From assembly GCA_964432995.1 (NCBI GenBank), contig CAYSPU010000063.1:1-24749 (forward strand): 24,749 nt of DNA. The letters are read 5' to 3'. Shown here one piece after another: positions 9,951-17,295 of this stretch. This stretch comes from CAYSPU01 sp964432995 (GTDB lineage: Bacteria; Verrucomicrobiota; Verrucomicrobiia; Limisphaerales; JAHDYP01). How positions within the stretch are numbered: the stretch's first letter is position 1; each line of letters starts with the position of its first letter. Under the pieces are notes generated by a model. The model did not search any database and was not told the origin of the DNA. It was given only the letters and a program-made list of their open reading frames with translations. The translations under genes were made by a program, and so were the position numbers.

Positions 9951-10568
9951 ATGCACACAACGCATGCGAAGCTGGTTTTGGACGCGATGCCGCTGCCGGT
10001 GTTCATTGTCGACGAGGACGTGCGGCTCCTAGACTGCAACCCGGCCGGCGCACAACTCCTCGGCGGCGAGGGCGCCTCCTACCGTATGCGCCGGGGAGGC
10101 GAGGTCCTGCATTGCTTGCAGGCGAGCGTTACGCCCGAGGGCTGCGGTCACGCGCCCCGCTGCAAGGACTGCGTCATCCGCAGCGGCGTGATCGACTCCT
10201 TCCGCGGCAACTGCCTGAAACGACGGAAAACCATCGTCGAGGTGGATCATCAGGGGGAGCGACGGGAGCTTCGGTTGCTGGTGACGACGACGCCGATCGA
10301 GCTGGATGGGGTGCGGCGCGTGCTCCTGATCATCGAAGACGTGGGGCGGTTGGCCGAACTCCGGGAGTTGGTTCCCATCTGTTCCCGCTGCAAGAAGATC
10401 CGCGACGATCAGGACTACTGGCAGCGGGTGGAATCCTACCTGCACAAGGAGTTCGACCTCGATTTCACCCACGGCCTCTGCCCGGAATGCACGGCCATTC
10501 TCTTTCCAGGCGTCAGGCCGTCGAGTCGCCGAAAGCCGTCGGCAGACGGAGTGACCGGCTCATCCTGA
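9951..10568 (+). CDS. PAS-domain sensor protein with two Cys clusters
   Basis: A 205-residue soluble protein. Residues about 5-130 form a PAS domain (LDAMPLPVFIVDEDVRLLDC, then NPAGAQLLG). A Cys-rich insert lies inside it: C55, C65, C71, C74, then C88, in the pattern HC-x9-C-x5-C-x-x-C. The C-terminal part (141-187) is a treble-cysteine motif, LVPICSRCKKIRDDQDYW then HGLCPEC, with C144/C147 and C177/C180. That motif is common at the ends of bacterial PAS proteins and response regulators and looks like a zinc ribbon. No kinase, cyclase or DNA-binding output domain is present, so it probably works through a partner. GGCAGG at 9940-9945 supports the ATG at 9951. Whether the first cluster binds metal or haem, or senses redox state, is not visible. 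Confidence 0.8.
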   Translation: MHTTHAKLVLDAMPLPVFIVDEDVRLLDCNPAGAQLLGGEGASYRMRRGGEVLHCLQASVTPEGCGHAPRCKDCVIRSGVIDSFRGNCLKRRKTIVEVDHQGERRELRLLVTTTPIELDGVRRVLLIIEDVGRLAELRELVPICSRCKKIRDDQDYWQRVESYLHKEFDLDFTHGLCPECTAILFPGVRPSSRRKPSADGVTGSS

Positions 10569-10912
10569 CCGGGGAAGAGCCGGGCCTCGGCTTACCTCGA
10601 GGTGTGCGCGGCCATGCTCCCGCCGGAACGCAGCGAACCGGAGGAACCGGACGTATCCCAGCTCAGCCACCACGCCATCGCCAGCCCCAGCCCCACCAAG
10701 GTCGCCACGAGCCGCAGCGACAGCCGGGAAGATCGGAGGGGCTTGTATCTCGTATACAAGCGCGCGTTCATCGCATGTCTGGCCTCGTCCCGTTGTCCGG
10801 CCACGAGCCAGCGTCGTCACCCATGTGTATCGGCTTCCGGGAGTCAAAGCTTGAGCCCGCCTCCGACCTTGCGTCTCTCCGCTGGCCTGATCACCATCGC
10901 TCCCCACAGAAC
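10569..10912. other. 344-bp intergenic region
   Basis: This gap contains a possible small minus-strand membrane protein gene (10592-10771) and an interrupted palindrome at 10742-10760 (CTTGTAT, five bases, ATACAAG). A short inverted repeat AGCCG/CGGCT follows the PAS gene near 10577 and could form a weak hairpin, but no T-run follows. Nothing else is recognisable. Confidence 0.4.
10592..10771 (-). CDS. possible small single-pass membrane protein
   Basis: A 59-residue frame starting MNARLYTRYKPLRSS. A strongly basic N-terminus is followed by a hydrophobic helix (LVATLVGLGLAMAWWLS, about residues 21-37) and a Ser/Gly-rich tail. This is a plausible inner-membrane topology with the N-terminus inside. 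It would be antisense to both neighbours. No clear Shine-Dalgarno motif and no recognised family; a chance frame in GC-rich DNA remains possible. Confidence 0.3.
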   Translation of the reverse strand: MNARLYTRYKPLRSSRLSLRLVATLVGLGLAMAWWLSWDTSGSSGSLRSGGSMAAHTSR

Positions 10913-12208
10913 ATGAACCGCGCCACTCGCTTCACACTCCCCGGCGTCGCCGCCTCGATCGTCTTGGCGGCGACCCTCCTCTCCGCCGGCGACCCGCCCC
11001 CATCACCTGCCGCCTCGACGGACGCCCGTTTCCAGATACCGGCCTCCGACGACGGCCTTCCGGGCGCGGGCCCCATCCGCCGCTACGATTGGTTCCGCAA
11101 CCTCTGGGCGCAACGCCGGGCCTCCTGGGCCCAACGCCTCACCCGGGACCAGGGCGCCCTCGTGTTCCTCGGCGACTCCATCACCCAGGGCTGGAACGAC
11201 GACATGGGCGGCTGCTTCCCGGGCGTCAAGGTCGCCAACCGCGGGATCAGCGGCGACACCACCCGCGGCGTGTTGATCCGCCTCCAGGAAGACGTCCTGG
11301 CGCTGCACCCGGCCGGCGTCGTGCTCCTGATCGGCACCAATGACCTCGAGGAAAAGGCCGAGCCCGATACCGTCGCCGCCAACCTCAAACTCATCCTCGC
11401 CGCGTGCCAACGCCACAATCCCCGAATGCCCGTCGTCCTCTGCCAGGTCTTCCCCAGCTCAGCCACGAAATCACGCCCGGCCGACAAGATCCGCAAAGTG
11501 AACGAACTCTACGCGGCGGCGGTGAAAGGCGACGGCCAGGTCACCCTGGTCGAAACCTGGCCGCTCTTCGCCGACGCCCAGGGCGATGCCAAACTGGCCG
11601 AGTTCCCCGATCTCCTCCACCCCAACGCCGTCGGTTACGCGAAGTGGGCCGCCGCGCTCCGCCCCGTCCTCGCCACCCTCGGATTCCTCGAGACGGAGCC
11701 CGACTCCTTCCCGCCGGAGCCCGGCTTCGTCAGCCTCTTCAACGGTCGCGATCTCACCGGCTGGGGTTTTCGCACCAACCGCTTCGACGGTCTCACTGCG
11801 AGCCCGGATGGACGTTACGTCGCGAAGAACGGTCGACTCATCGTAACCACCCCTCCCGAAGGCCGCCGGATCCAACAGCTCTGGACCACCCGCGCGTTTC
11901 CCAAGGACTTCGTCCTCAAGCTCGAGTTCCGCGCGACGCCGAATGCCGACAGCGGGGTGTTCATCCGCGAGCCCCAACTGCAGTGCCGCGACTATCCGCT
12001 GGCCGGACCATACCGGAACCTCCTTCGCTACCGGCCCCAGGACTGGAACGAGATGATCGTCACCGTGCGCGATGGCGCCGCTCACTGCACCTGCAACGGG
12101 GAAGTCCTCGAAGACGCCCTCCAAGTCCCCGCCAGCGGTCCCGTTGGCCTCGAAGGCGACCGCGGTCAGATGGAATACCGCCGGATCCGGATCCGCGAGC
12201 TGCCGTGA
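10913..12208 (+). CDS. exported SGNH/GDSL hydrolase fused to a DUF1080 domain
   Basis: A 431-residue protein. Residues 1-25 are a signal peptide (VAASIVLAATLLSAG). The SGNH hydrolase has block I GDSITQGW with nucleophile S89, block II G111-x-x-G114 (NRGISGDTT), block III GTND with N143, and block V D233-x-x-H236 (PDLLHP): a complete Ser-His-Asp machinery. Residues about 270-431 (PGFVSLFNGRDLTGWGF to the end) are DUF1080, a concanavalin-like fold (3-keto-disaccharide hydrolase family) widespread in Planctomycetes and Verrucomicrobia. Together they suggest an esterase tied to a carbohydrate-related module, possibly removing acyl groups from polysaccharides outside the cytoplasm. The ATG at 10913 is chosen because it starts the signal peptide. 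The frame is open far upstream, but without protein-like composition. Confidence 0.88.
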   Translation: MNRATRFTLPGVAASIVLAATLLSAGDPPPSPAASTDARFQIPASDDGLPGAGPIRRYDWFRNLWAQRRASWAQRLTRDQGALVFLGDSITQGWNDDMGGCFPGVKVANRGISGDTTRGVLIRLQEDVLALHPAGVVLLIGTNDLEEKAEPDTVAANLKLILAACQRHNPRMPVVLCQVFPSSATKSRPADKIRKVNELYAAAVKGDGQVTLVETWPLFADAQGDAKLAEFPDLLHPNAVGYAKWAAALRPVLATLGFLETEPDSFPPEPGFVSLFNGRDLTGWGFRTNRFDGLTASPDGRYVAKNGRLIVTTPPEGRRIQQLWTTRAFPKDFVLKLEFRATPNADSGVFIREPQLQCRDYPLAGPYRNLLRYRPQDWNEMIVTVRDGAAHCTCNGEVLEDALQVPASGPVGLEGDRGQMEYRRIRIRELP

Positions 12209-12212
12209 TGGG

Positions 12213-12409
12213 GGTTGGGAGGTTCAGGGTTCAGGGGTTGGGAGGTTCAGGGTTCAGGGGTTGGGAGGTTCAGGGTTCAGCGGTTGGGAGGTTCAGGGTT
12301 CAGAGGTTGGGAGGTTCAGGGTTCAGAGGTTGGGAGGTTCAGGGTTCAGCGGTTGGGAGGTTCAGGGTTCAGCGGTTGGGAGGTTCAGGGTTCAGGGGTT
12401 GGGAGGTTC
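12213..12409 (+). repeat. array of eight 23-bp tandem repeats plus a partial ninth
   Basis: The unit begins GGTTGGGAGG, continues with CAGGG and ends TTCAGN. Units start at 12213, 12236, 12259, 12282, 12305, 12328, 12351 and 12374, with a 13-base partial unit at 12397. The only variable base is the last one, which reads G, G, C, A, A, C, C, G; the other 22 positions are identical in all eight full units. Each unit carries several G-runs on the plus strand, so the transcript or that strand could form quadruplexes. The array starts five bases after the SGNH/DUF1080 stop. The unit is not a multiple of three, so it is not a coding repeat. Confidence 0.95.
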
Positions 12410-12665
12410 GCCGCCTTTCCTATCCGCGTTCATCCGCGTCCTCCGCAGTTCTCCTCAGAGTGAGATCCCGCAGCAAACGCAACCTCTCACCTCGTTCTCC
12501 TTCTCACTTGGCCCCTTCCGCGGTCTTCCTACCCAAAGGCCCATGATCCGCCCTGAAGTCCTGGGGCTTCCCTCATCCGACCGGCCTTCGCGTCTTCGTG
12601 GCTTGGTTGTTCATTCCCGTTCGAGGAGACACAGCCATCGCCACTCCGCACCCGCCATTCTGCGG
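12410..12665. repeat. non-coding gap with two short phased repeats
   Basis: This stretch, between the repeat array and the convergent GH10 gene, contains TATCCGCGTTCATCCGCGTC at 12421-12440, continuing CTCCGCAG: about a 10-base word CCGCGT(T/C)C(A/C)T repeated. CCTTCGCGTCTTCGTGGCTT lies at 12585-12604. Both belong to the kind of short, phased, gene-free words also found at 3401, 19749 and 20034. I see no gene here. Confidence 0.45.
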
Positions 12666-13916
12666 TCACCGGAACGAGACTGTCCGGGCCCCGTCCTTTC
12701 TCCGGAGCTCGACGATCTGTTCCTTGCCGCCCGCCGTGACCCGATGCTTGCCGTAGAAGGCGCGGACTTCGCAGCGCCCTTGCGCGTCGGCGGTCCCGCG
12801 CCAGTTCGTCCACCAGTCTCGGAACACGAGCTCCCGATACGCCTCCGCCGCCGGGGTCGCCGACCAATCGCGCCGATACAACGACGACACCGGAATCCAG
12901 TTCGCCCCTTCCCAAAAACCCCACATCAAGATCCCCTCGACCGCCGGATGCGCAAAGCACATCCGATAATACTCCGTGATCGCGCGGGCCTTGGCCTGCT
13001 CTTCTTCGTCGGTCAGGCGCGCGCCGCGCTGCTGGTAGTGACGCGAGCGCTGACCAGGGAAATTGAACTCCGTCACACAAATGGGTAACCGGAACTCGGC
13101 CAGCCGATCCAACGACTTCTGGAGAGCGTCGGCATCAAACGCGTCCCCATGCAGATGGCCTTGTACTCCGATCCCGCCAATCGGCACGCCTTGCCCCAGC
13201 AAGGTCCGAATGTGCGTCACGTAGTCCTCGAGCCGGCGGCCCGTGAGAATGTCGTAGTCGTTCAGGAACAGCACAGCTTGCGGGTCCTCCGCCCGCATCC
13301 AGGCCGCCATGTCCCGCGTGATGTTCGGCCCCAACCGCTGCTCGTAGTAGTTCCCGTGAATCATCTCGTTGTTCAGGTCATATTCGGCGAACCGGCCCCG
13401 ATACCGTCGGGCGACATCCCGGGCGCGGGCTTCGAGCGTGGCCCTCAGTTCGTCGTCGGACATCGCCTTCAGCCAGTCCTGGACGCGATTGGGGATGCCC
13501 CAGAACACGTTGTGGCCGCGCAAGGGGATCTGATGCTCCTCCGTCCATGCCAGCATGGCGTCGACGACCGCGTAGGACACCCGACCACGCTGCGGTTCCA
13601 TGGAGTGCCATTTCAACGCGTTCTCGGTAACCGCCGCGTTGAAGTTCGTGAGGAAGGTCGCCAGATACCGCTCGCGGTCTTCCGGCCGCATCCCGCCACC
13701 AAATGCCTGATTCGCCAAGGCGGCGCCAAACCAGAACTCGTGCCTCAACTGCTCGACGCGGACTTCGGTGCCGGGCGCCGCCTCGATCGTCAGGGTGCCC
13801 ATGCGAACAGCCCGGATGGACGCATCGAGATCAACCGCAACCACGCGGCCAACCACCAGGACTCCCAAGGCAACGGCGGCAAGAACGCGATGCCGAAAGC
13901 GGATTCGTCTTTTCAT
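12666..13916 (-). CDS. GH10 endo-1,4-beta-xylanase-like glycoside hydrolase
   Basis: A 416-residue protein with a signal peptide (MKRRIRFRHRVLAAVALGVL, ending near VVAVD) and one GH10 (beta/alpha)8 domain. GH10 landmarks are ENALKWHSMEP (K102), RGHNVFW (H135, W139), YDLNNE with acid/base E184, VQGHLH (Q252, H254), and CVTEFN with nucleophile E283. GH10 enzymes hydrolyse beta-1,4-xylan with retention. The second His of the usual GHxxxWH motif is Gly (G140), and the segment after it (IPNRVQDW) differs from classical xylanases, so a related substrate is possible. The start at 13916 is preceded by GAGAGGAG on the coding strand. The gene lies 54 bases downstream of the unrecognised gene at 13971 and may share its transcript. 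Confidence 0.9.
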   Translation of the reverse strand: MKRRIRFRHRVLAAVALGVLVVGRVVAVDLDASIRAVRMGTLTIEAAPGTEVRVEQLRHEFWFGAALANQAFGGGMRPEDRERYLATFLTNFNAAVTENALKWHSMEPQRGRVSYAVVDAMLAWTEEHQIPLRGHNVFWGIPNRVQDWLKAMSDDELRATLEARARDVARRYRGRFAEYDLNNEMIHGNYYEQRLGPNITRDMAAWMRAEDPQAVLFLNDYDILTGRRLEDYVTHIRTLLGQGVPIGGIGVQGHLHGDAFDADALQKSLDRLAEFRLPICVTEFNFPGQRSRHYQQRGARLTDEEEQAKARAITEYYRMCFAHPAVEGILMWGFWEGANWIPVSSLYRRDWSATPAAEAYRELVFRDWWTNWRGTADAQGRCEVRAFYGKHRVTAGGKEQIVELRRKDGARTVSFR

Positions 13917-13970
13917 GCCGCCACTCTCCTCTCTCCCGGAGAATCGTGCGACCCCAATCCGAGCCAATCC

Positions 13971-14588
13971 TCAACCGTTCTCCAACACGACGTCTTCCGG
14001 ACGGACCTCGAGGCACTCGTCCTGGTCTTCCCAGAGGACGGCAGGGAAGGTATCGAGCAGACCCGGAGCCAGGTCGCGCCCGAGCCGGGCCAGCAAGGCT
14101 TCCGCCTTCCTGGCCGCCTCCTCGTAGGCGTCGTCGTAGTTCTTCACCCGTTTCCGTTGCCGATCGTCCCAGTGCGCCACGGCGTGCACAGCCGCATACT
14201 CCTCGGCCCAGGCCTTCATGGCCTTCCGCACGTCACCGGGCAGGTCCTCGAAGGGAATGGCCGTGGCCGAACAATGCTCGCAGATCAGGCCGGACTCGAG
14301 AACGTCCCGCGTCACCAGGGGCAGCAGGGGCGCGTGGCAACACTCCGCGTCCGGAAAGGCTGCCGGGAGGGTCACCAGCCGTTTGAGCCAGATCTGTCGA
14401 TCGTGGGCAATCTGCGCCCCCAAACGGTAGGCGCCGACCAGCGGATGGGAGAAGCGCCACGCCCGACCCTGCAGTTGCCCCAGCGTTTGCGCCAGCCACC
14501 GCGCCAGCGTCAGGTCGTCGAACCGCTGAAAGACCTGGCCGTATTCGTTCCACAACCGATCCAGCGGCGACTCGGGTTCCATCGACAT
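13971..14588 (-). CDS. unrecognised cytoplasmic protein with Cys/His cluster
   Basis: A 205-residue soluble, acidic and helical protein starting MSMEPESPLD. I do not recognise the family. Notable features are C83-C84-H85 (DAECCHAP), C103-x-x-C106 (ICEHCS) and His residues at 135 and 139 (AVHAVAHW), which could make a metal site. A charged helix follows (KRVKNYDDAYEEAARKAEALL), and the tail is acidic (EDQDECLEVRPEDVVLENG). There is no signal peptide or membrane segment. A second in-frame ATG at 14582 is an alternative start; neither has a clear ribosome binding site. It is divergent from recG and just upstream of the GH10 gene on the same strand. Its amino-acid composition and lack of stop codons over 205 residues support a real gene. 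Confidence 0.65.
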   Translation of the reverse strand: MSMEPESPLDRLWNEYGQVFQRFDDLTLARWLAQTLGQLQGRAWRFSHPLVGAYRLGAQIAHDRQIWLKRLVTLPAAFPDAECCHAPLLPLVTRDVLESGLICEHCSATAIPFEDLPGDVRKAMKAWAEEYAAVHAVAHWDDRQRKRVKNYDDAYEEAARKAEALLARLGRDLAPGLLDTFPAVLWEDQDECLEVRPEDVVLENG

Positions 14589-14712
14589 CGCGGACGAGCT
14601 TAGATACTGGGCGCCAGGAGCAAAGCGGAAAGTGGGGTGGCACAAGAATGCCGTGCGTCTTCGAGTTCTCGATGAACGCCAACCGCCGGCGGGGGGCATC
14701 ACCGTTGCGGTG

Positions 14713-14790
14713 GTGGGCGGGCAACACCGTTGCCCGCGGCACGACGGTTGAGATTGTCTTGGTCGCGGCCACACGGTGCTGGCCGCCCAC
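14713..14790. repeat. REP-like inverted doublet, copy 1
   Basis: Two related arms face each other. Arm 1 at 14713-14737 starts GTGGGCGGGCAACACC and folds on itself (GCGGGCAAC / GTTGCCCGC). Arm 2 at 14765-14790 is the inverted form, reading on the minus strand GTGGGCGGCCAGCACC and also self-complementary. The same pair is found at 18606-18682. It sits in the divergent gap between the gene at 13971 and recG. Confidence 0.75.
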
Positions 14791-14860
14791 TGCGGATGAC
14801 AGGGCGAGATGCCCGTTCGAATATGCTCGCGGTTTCCGCCGATGGTTCCTAAATAATCCC

Positions 14861-16849
14861 ATGGCTGCCGAGGAGCCAAACCCGTTGCTGACACCCGTCG
14901 CCCATCTCCGTGGCGTCGGCGCCGAACGCTCCGCCCAACTCGCCCGCCTCGGCGTGCACACCGTCCAGGACCTTCTCCTCCTTCGCCCGCGCCGTTACGA
15001 GGATCGAACGCGGTTCCGTCGCGTCGCCGATCTGCACCTGGGTGACACCGCCCTGGTCCACGGGCATATCGCGGCTTGCGGCGTCAAACGCTGGCAACAC
15101 GGCCGCCAATCGCTCTTCCTGGTGATCCTCGACGACGGCTCCGGCCGCTTGCACTGCCGCTGGTGGAACCAGCCCTACCTGGCCACCTGCTTCCACCAGG
15201 GCGATGAACTCCTCGTCTTCGGCAAGGTCTCCGCCCTGCGCCCCCTCTCCGTGGATCACCCGGAAACCGAGGTGCTCGAAGGCGGCGACGAGACCGTCGT
15301 CCACGTGAACCGGATCGTCCCCGTCTATCCCCTCACCGAAGGTCTTCCCCAGCGTTGGCTTCGCGGCCTGATCTGGCGCACGCTGGAGAGCGGCAACTTC
15401 CAGATCCCGGAGCCGCGCCCTGAGCCCCCACCGCCCCTCCCGGGGCAACCACCCTGGCCATCCCGCAACGATGCCGTCCGATCGCTCCATTTCCCGGCCA
15501 CGACCGCCGACGCCGAACGCGCCCGCCAACGCCTCGCCCTGGACGAACTGCTGGAACTCCAACGGGAAATCCTCCGCCGGCGCCAACACCTCCAATCGGC
15601 CATCCGCAGCCTCTCCTGCGCCGGGGACAACCACCTGATCCGCCCCTTCCTCCAGCAACTCGGTTTCACCCTCACCAGCGCCCAGACTCGAGTCCTGCGC
15701 GAAATCCGACACGACCTCGCCGGCCCGCAGCCCATGCGCCGTTTGCTGCAGGGTGACGTCGGTTCCGGGAAGACCGTCGTCGCCGCCTGCGCCGCCCTCA
15801 TGGCCCTGGAGAGCGACTGTGACGTCGCGTTGATGGCCCCGACCGAGATCCTGGCGGAACAGCATTACCGCACTTTCTCCCGCTGGCTGGACCCCCTCGG
15901 CCTGCGGGTCCATCTCCGCACCGGCAGCCGCAAGACCGACCAGGCCCCCGACGATCTGCTGCTCGCACGCTCCCCTGCCGTCCTCACCATCGGGACCCAC
16001 GCCCTGATCGAGGAGGGCTACACCGCCCGCCGTCTTGGCCTGGTCTTGATCGATGAGCAACATCGTTTCGGTGTCGCCCAACGCGAAGCCCTCGTCCGCA
16101 AAGGACACTACCCCCATGTGCTCGTCCTCACCGCCACCCCCATCCCCCGCACCCTCGGCCTCACCCTCTACGGCGACCTCGATATCTCGGTCATCGACCA
16201 ACTCCCCGCCGGACGTGGTCGGGTCCGCACCTTCGTCCGCGACGTGGCGCGCCTACCCAAGGTGTGGGATTTCGTTCGCGCCCAATTCCGCGCGGGACGC
16301 CAGGCATATCTCGTCTACCCGCGTATCGAAGAGTCGAACCACGACGACCTCAAGGCCGTGACCCGCGCCTGGGAACAGCTCCGCGCCGAGCTCAATCCGT
16401 TCCCCGTCGGCCTGCTGCACGGCCGTCTTCGTTCCGAAGAGAAAGACCGCGTCCTCGAGGACTTCCGTCGAGGTCAGGTTTCCGCCCTCGTCACCACCTC
16501 CGTGATCGAAGTGGGGATTGACGTTCCCAACGCCACGGTGATGGTGATCGAGGATGCCGACGCTTTTGGCCTGGCCCAACTGCATCAACTCCGCGGGCGC
16601 ATCGGTCGAGGCGCCCACGAGTCGTTCTGCGTGCTGATTGCCCGGCAGTTGACGGAGGAAGCGCGCCGGCGGTTGGCGGTGCCCGCGCTGACCCGCGACG
16701 GTTTGCGCATCGCCGAGGAGGATCTGCGGCTGCGCGGCCCGGGCGAACTCCTCGGCCAACAGCAGAGCGGGCTGCCTTCGTTCCGGTTCACGGACCTGGC
16801 CACCGACCTCGCCCTGGTCGAATGGGCGCGCCAGACCGCGCGCAGGTAG
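14861..16849 (+). CDS. recG: ATP-dependent DNA helicase RecG
   Basis: A 662-residue superfamily 2 helicase that remodels stalled replication forks and branch-migrates Holliday junctions. The N-terminal wedge/OB domain is visible (LLLLRPRRYEDRT at about 38-50, then the HGHIAACGV beta strands). Helicase motifs are Walker A GDVGSGKT at 298-305, motif Ia MAPTEILAEQHY, the DEQH box at 398-401, motif III TATPIPRTL, motif V TTSVIEVGIDVPNA, and motif VI QLRGRIGRG. The C-terminal TRG hairpin region is present (LRLRGPGELLGQQQSG). The protein ends at WARQTARR, about 20-30 residues short of many RecGs. The ATG at 14861 is chosen because MAAEEPNPLLTPVAHLRGVG matches the usual RecG start; no strong ribosome binding site precedes it. 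It converges on the gene at 17296. Confidence 0.96.
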   Translation: MAAEEPNPLLTPVAHLRGVGAERSAQLARLGVHTVQDLLLLRPRRYEDRTRFRRVADLHLGDTALVHGHIAACGVKRWQHGRQSLFLVILDDGSGRLHCRWWNQPYLATCFHQGDELLVFGKVSALRPLSVDHPETEVLEGGDETVVHVNRIVPVYPLTEGLPQRWLRGLIWRTLESGNFQIPEPRPEPPPPLPGQPPWPSRNDAVRSLHFPATTADAERARQRLALDELLELQREILRRRQHLQSAIRSLSCAGDNHLIRPFLQQLGFTLTSAQTRVLREIRHDLAGPQPMRRLLQGDVGSGKTVVAACAALMALESDCDVALMAPTEILAEQHYRTFSRWLDPLGLRVHLRTGSRKTDQAPDDLLLARSPAVLTIGTHALIEEGYTARRLGLVLIDEQHRFGVAQREALVRKGHYPHVLVLTATPIPRTLGLTLYGDLDISVIDQLPAGRGRVRTFVRDVARLPKVWDFVRAQFRAGRQAYLVYPRIEESNHDDLKAVTRAWEQLRAELNPFPVGLLHGRLRSEEKDRVLEDFRRGQVSALVTTSVIEVGIDVPNATVMVIEDADAFGLAQLHQLRGRIGRGAHESFCVLIARQLTEEARRRLAVPALTRDGLRIAEEDLRLRGPGELLGQQQSGLPSFRFTDLATDLALVEWARQTARR

Positions 16850-17295
16850 GGCGGATGGTGGCAGGAACTTCGCCCCCTCACCGTGAACCGGCACGTCGGA
16901 GGTCGGCAAGCCGGCGGGTCGGCCTCGCTCCTCTTCTTCTCGTCGCGATGGAGTGGCCGCGCGGGGTCGCGCGCCCCCACCTGCCTGTTCAGGGGTGCGA
17001 TGTCGGAGTGACTTCGGCGGGTTCTCACCCCGGCTCTCCCGTCCGACAGGAGAGGGAACAACCAGCGAGCGCTTGGCGAGCAGGCGTGCACCTGTCCCGT
17101 TGCGGCGCCGTCGCCACCAGTAATCCACAGGTGCCCGAGCTTCTGCAAGCACCCTCCCCCACCCGGCTGCGCCGAGCCGCTCTCCCTCTCCCGGGGGGAG
17201 AGGGCCGGGGTGAGGGCGAGCCAAGGTGAGAGCGAACCAAGAACTTCTCGCTTGTCGCTGCCGTCCTCTGGGTCGCGCCCGCGCGCAGCGTTGGG
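16850..17295. other. 446-bp gap between convergent genes, repeat-rich
   Basis: This stretch lies between the stops of recG and the outer-membrane protein gene. It holds two inverted copies of a CTCACCCCGGC-type element (17023-17056 and 17179-17216), the second of which folds into a strong hairpin. Frames here are shadows with no recognisable product. The convergent position would suit a bidirectional terminator, but neither hairpin is followed by a T-run. Confidence 0.5.
17023..17216. repeat. inverted pair of CTCACCCCGG elements with hairpin
   Basis: The left copy at 17023-17056 reads TCTCACCCCGGCTCTCCC and ends GGAGAGGG. The right copy at 17179-17216 is the reverse complement of the same element, ending GGGCCGGGGTGAGGG. 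The right copy contains an exact 9-bp stem, CCCTCTCCC (17184-17192) and GGGAGAGGG (17196-17204), around a three-base loop. Confidence 0.7.

Noticed and set aside
12213..12409. CRISPR array
   Set aside because: The 23-bp units abut with no unique spacers, and no cas gene is nearby.
12072..13088. Frames reading GlyGlySerGlyPhe-type repeats through 12213-12409
   Set aside because: The 23-base unit is not a multiple of three, so all frames cycle through the array. The real gene stops at 12208, before the array.
14849..16201. 450-residue minus-strand reading frame opposite recG
   Set aside because: Asp-, Glu- and Gly-rich shadow of recG codons in a GC-rich genome; the plus strand has all RecG motifs.
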